DNA of 6,538 nucleotides from Lachnoclostridium sp. UBA739 (GTDB lineage Bacteria > Bacillota_A > Clostridia > Lachnospirales > Lachnospiraceae). Made by a program: the position numbers and the translations under genes. The stretch is taken from the NCBI GenBank assembly GCA_002297865.1, contig DBKX01000201.1, positions 4,577 through 11,114 of the forward strand, in the 5' to 3' direction. A model generated the notes under the pieces. It made no database searches and was not told the origin of the DNA. It worked only from the letters and a program-made list of their open reading frames with translations. Shown one piece after another: positions 4,596-6,538 of the stretch (its first letter is position 1; each line of letters opens with the position of its first letter).

Positions 4596-5693
4596 TTATT
4601 TTGCTTCAACTTCTTTGATCGTTGCATTATCCTTGATAAATTGAATAACTTCATCTCGAATTACTAACTGCAATGCATAATCATCACCATACATCTGAGC
4701 AAATTCATCTATTGAGGAAGCACCATATTGCTGTGCAATCTCTAATTCCTTCTTAGTTTTTTCTTCACCTGTAGGGATTAAGTTCTCCTTTACCGCTACA
4801 GCGTAAGCAACCAAAGTCTGCTTAACTGAATTTTCCGAAGTAGTACGAACTTGTTCATTAAATTGATCTTCAGTCATTTTAAATGTCTGACTCAACAAGT
4901 CTTCATATGAAATTTTGTTTTGTTTTGCATAATCTTTGTAATAGTTAATCATCGAATCAGAACGTGCCTTTACTAAATCTTCAGGCAATTCTTTAAATTC
5001 ACTAATTTCAACAAGCTTGGATAAAATGCTTGCCTGAAGAGCACTTTCTTCAACCTTTTTTACCTGTTGTTCTAACTCAACGCGAATCTGATCTTCATAT
5101 TCTTTTGTTGTATCATATTCAGAAACAGAACGCACAAATGCATCTGTCCACTTTGCTACTTTCTTTTTACCTTGAATATAATTAATGGTTACATCGAATG
5201 TAGCATCTTTTCCCTTCAACTCATCTGAACCGTAGTTTTCTGGAAATGTTACATTAATTGTTACAGTCGTTCCGACCTTTGCGCCAATTAAGCCACTTTC
5301 AAAACCTTCGATATAACTCTTTGAGCCAATTGTTAAATCCTGTCCTTTTGCTGTTCCACCGTCAAATGCAACACCGTCTACTTTACCAACATAATCAATA
5401 TTAACAGTATCTCCATCTTTTACTGAACCTTCATGAATTTTTTCTGTTGTAGCATTCTGTTGTAAAATTTCCTTAATTCTATCCTGTACATCTTTTTCTT
5501 CTACTTTACCTTTTTCTTTGGTTAATTCCATTCCTTTGTAGTCACCCAAAGTAACGCACTTTGCATATTCAGCTGGGGTTTTCGTTTTCGCTTCACTTTT
5601 CTTCTTATTCGTATCCGTATTTTCTCTTGTCCCTGAACAAGCGACTAGTATCATAGACAAGCATGTAAGCAAACATATTAATCTCTTTTTCAT
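4596..5693 (-). CDS. Lipoprotein with FKBP-type PPIase and trigger-factor-like C-terminal domains
   Basis: The 365-aa product has a lipoprotein signal with lipobox LVAC (C19), then a charged Lys/Thr-rich linker. A short region (about 46-85) resembles the segment preceding the PPIase domain in trigger factor. An FKBP-type prolyl isomerase domain follows at about 88-173, with Y101, F110-D111, YIEGFE (127-132) and F150. Residues of about 180-350 are helical and resemble the trigger factor chaperone arms. The ribosome-docking N-terminal domain with its GFRxGKxP loop is missing and replaced by the export signal. The protein should therefore sit on the outer face of the membrane and help exported proteins fold, a role like PrsA. 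The start codon is preceded by AGAGG at about 12 bases, which is long, so translation may be modest. It lies 59 bases after the GGDEF gene with no terminator between, so co-transcription is likely. Confidence 0.9.
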   Translation of the reverse strand: MKKRLICLLTCLSMILVACSGTRENTDTNKKKSEAKTKTPAEYAKCVTLGDYKGMELTKEKGKVEEKDVQDRIKEILQQNATTEKIHEGSVKDGDTVNIDYVGKVDGVAFDGGTAKGQDLTIGSKSYIEGFESGLIGAKVGTTVTINVTFPENYGSDELKGKDATFDVTINYIQGKKKVAKWTDAFVRSVSEYDTTKEYEDQIRVELEQQVKKVEESALQASILSKLVEISEFKELPEDLVKARSDSMINYYKDYAKQNKISYEDLLSQTFKMTEDQFNEQVRTTSENSVKQTLVAYAVAVKENLIPTGEEKTKKELEIAQQYGASSIDEFAQMYGDDYALQLVIRDEVIQFIKDNATIKEVEAK

Positions 5694-5752
5694 AATTTAC
5701 ATATACCTCTTTCTTCACTCTTTTGTTTTGCCTAAGTCATCACTAACTAATT

Positions 5753-6538
5753 TTAACCTTGAACGATGCAGTTCTTTCCGTTCTTTTTCCCTTTTAGCAT
5801 ATATGCATCCGCTTCATTGATGAGATTGCGAAATCCTTTATCCGCTAACCCGAAGGCTAGACCACAAGTAACGCTAATTGAAATTTCCTCTCCTCCATAA
5901 TTCAATCGTAAATTTTGAATGTTATTCTTAATCTGGGTTACCCTATGTATAACAAATTCACGATCCCAGTTATGAAAAAGAATTACCATTTCCTCACCAC
6001 CCCAACGGCAGGCAAATTCACTTCTATTGTCATCTTCATCGTCCACAACAATTCCTTTACTGATGATTTCTGCAACCTTTACCAAGACAGCATCTCCACA
6101 TTCATGACCATATTGGTCATTAAATCTTTTAAAATTATCAACATCAAAAAAAGCAACTGCATTACTTCCCATAGAATAGGCTTTTATTTCAACTTTATCA
6201 ATAATTTCTTCCATACTTCTGCGGTTTAACAGTTTTGTTAAAGGATCATGACATGATAAAAAGGTAAGCTTCTTGTTCTTTTCCTCTAATTCATGGCGAT
6301 TTTGGTTAATCTCTTGGCAAGTAATAAAAGTTATTATAAGCAAACTCGCTATACACATCGTACAATTAAAAATTATAACCCCTAACTCTACTGACTTGTC
6401 ATTAAATGTGTATATTGGCTCTCTATAGTACATAATTACCTTTAATACAATATACACAACTCCAGCCATTACTCCGCCAAATGACAGCATTTTCTGTGCC
6501 TTCGCGTATACGAATGAGTAAAAAAACATGACAGGAAA
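5753..6538 (-). CDS. Membrane-anchored GGDEF diguanylate cyclase, 5' end cut by window edge
   Basis: GGDEF proteins make cyclic di-GMP from two GTP. The frame remains open to the right edge; the codons before ATG 6529 read Phe-Pro-Val, so the true start is probably outside and more membrane segments are expected. Counting from that ATG, two hydrophobic segments (about 15-34 and 48-70) are followed by a charged helical linker (72-90) and a GGDEF domain. Its motifs are DPLTKLLNRR (95-104), FFDVDNFKRFNDQYGH (127-142) with metal ligand D129, RWGGEEM (175-181), SVTCGLAFG and a final ADAYMLKGKKNGKN. The signature is GGEEM instead of GGEEF, retaining the acidic pair. The inhibitory I-site RxxD five residues before the signature is NRSE here, so product feedback is probably absent. 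It precedes the PPIase lipoprotein gene on the same strand. Confidence 0.92.
   Translation of the reverse strand, partial: FPVMFFYSFVYAKAQKMLSFGGVMAGVVYIVLKVIMYYREPIYTFNDKSVELGVIIFNCTMCIASLLIITFITCQEINQNRHELEEKNKKLTFLSCHDPLTKLLNRRSMEEIIDKVEIKAYSMGSNAVAFFDVDNFKRFNDQYGHECGDAVLVKVAEIISKGIVVDDEDDNRSEFACRWGGEEMVILFHNWDREFVIHRVTQIKNNIQNLRLNYGGEEISISVTCGLAFGLADKGFRNLINEADAYMLKGKKNGKNCIVQG

Noticed and set aside
2739..5752. Shared 12-mer CACTAACTAATT at 2739-2750 and about 5741-5752
   Set aside because: A single short AT-rich match near two stop codons, without any further flanking identity, is expected by chance.
5915..6229. A 104-codon + strand frame
   Set aside because: It is antisense to the conserved GGDEF domain, and its translation has no recognisable features.

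Overview
The window looks like chromosomal DNA of an AT-rich, endospore-forming anaerobe of the class Clostridia, most likely Lachnospiraceae-like. The evidence is a SpoIIID sporulation regulator, an Rnf complex gene, a trigger-factor-like PPIase lipoprotein, strong AGGAGG-type ribosome sites and AT-rich intergenic DNA. The species is not determined.

Layout, left to right. (1) 1-1212, minus: the 5' 404 codons of rnfC, first gene of an Rnf operon running off the left edge, with its own extended -10 promoter and an upstream palindrome. (2) 1342-1740, minus: spoIIID with a factor-independent terminator, a sigma-E-type promoter, a SpoIIID-like box at the start point and a small hairpin reaching into the ribosome site. 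(3) 1773-3403: a stretch bracketed by two near-identical 62/71-bp direct repeats, each a long hairpin. It carries a VanZ-family membrane protein gene and a small secreted protein gene, both minus, separated by about 300 bp with a possible gene remnant. (4) 3393-3824, minus: two short genes (47 and 53 aa) that automated calling could easily miss, with a promoter holding a SpoIIID-like box. (5) 3885-4523, plus: a divergent Fe/Mn superoxide dismutase that keeps its metal ligands but has altered second-shell residues. (6) 4530-4570: a bidirectional terminator. (7) 4596-6538, minus: a lipoprotein with an FKBP domain and a trigger-factor-like C-terminal region, preceded by a membrane-anchored GGDEF protein cut by the right edge.

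The middle has a sporulation flavour: spoIIID, two small hydrophilic proteins behind a SpoIIID-like box, and a superoxide dismutase of a family that in other spore formers is associated with the spore coat. The repeat-bracketed pair looks like an insertion, or a duplication-derived island, between spoIIID and the small-protein genes. Rnf (energy conservation), the PPIase lipoprotein (folding of exported proteins) and the GGDEF protein (c-di-GMP signalling) are neighbours with no evident functional link. No CRISPR array, tRNA, rRNA or transposase gene was seen.
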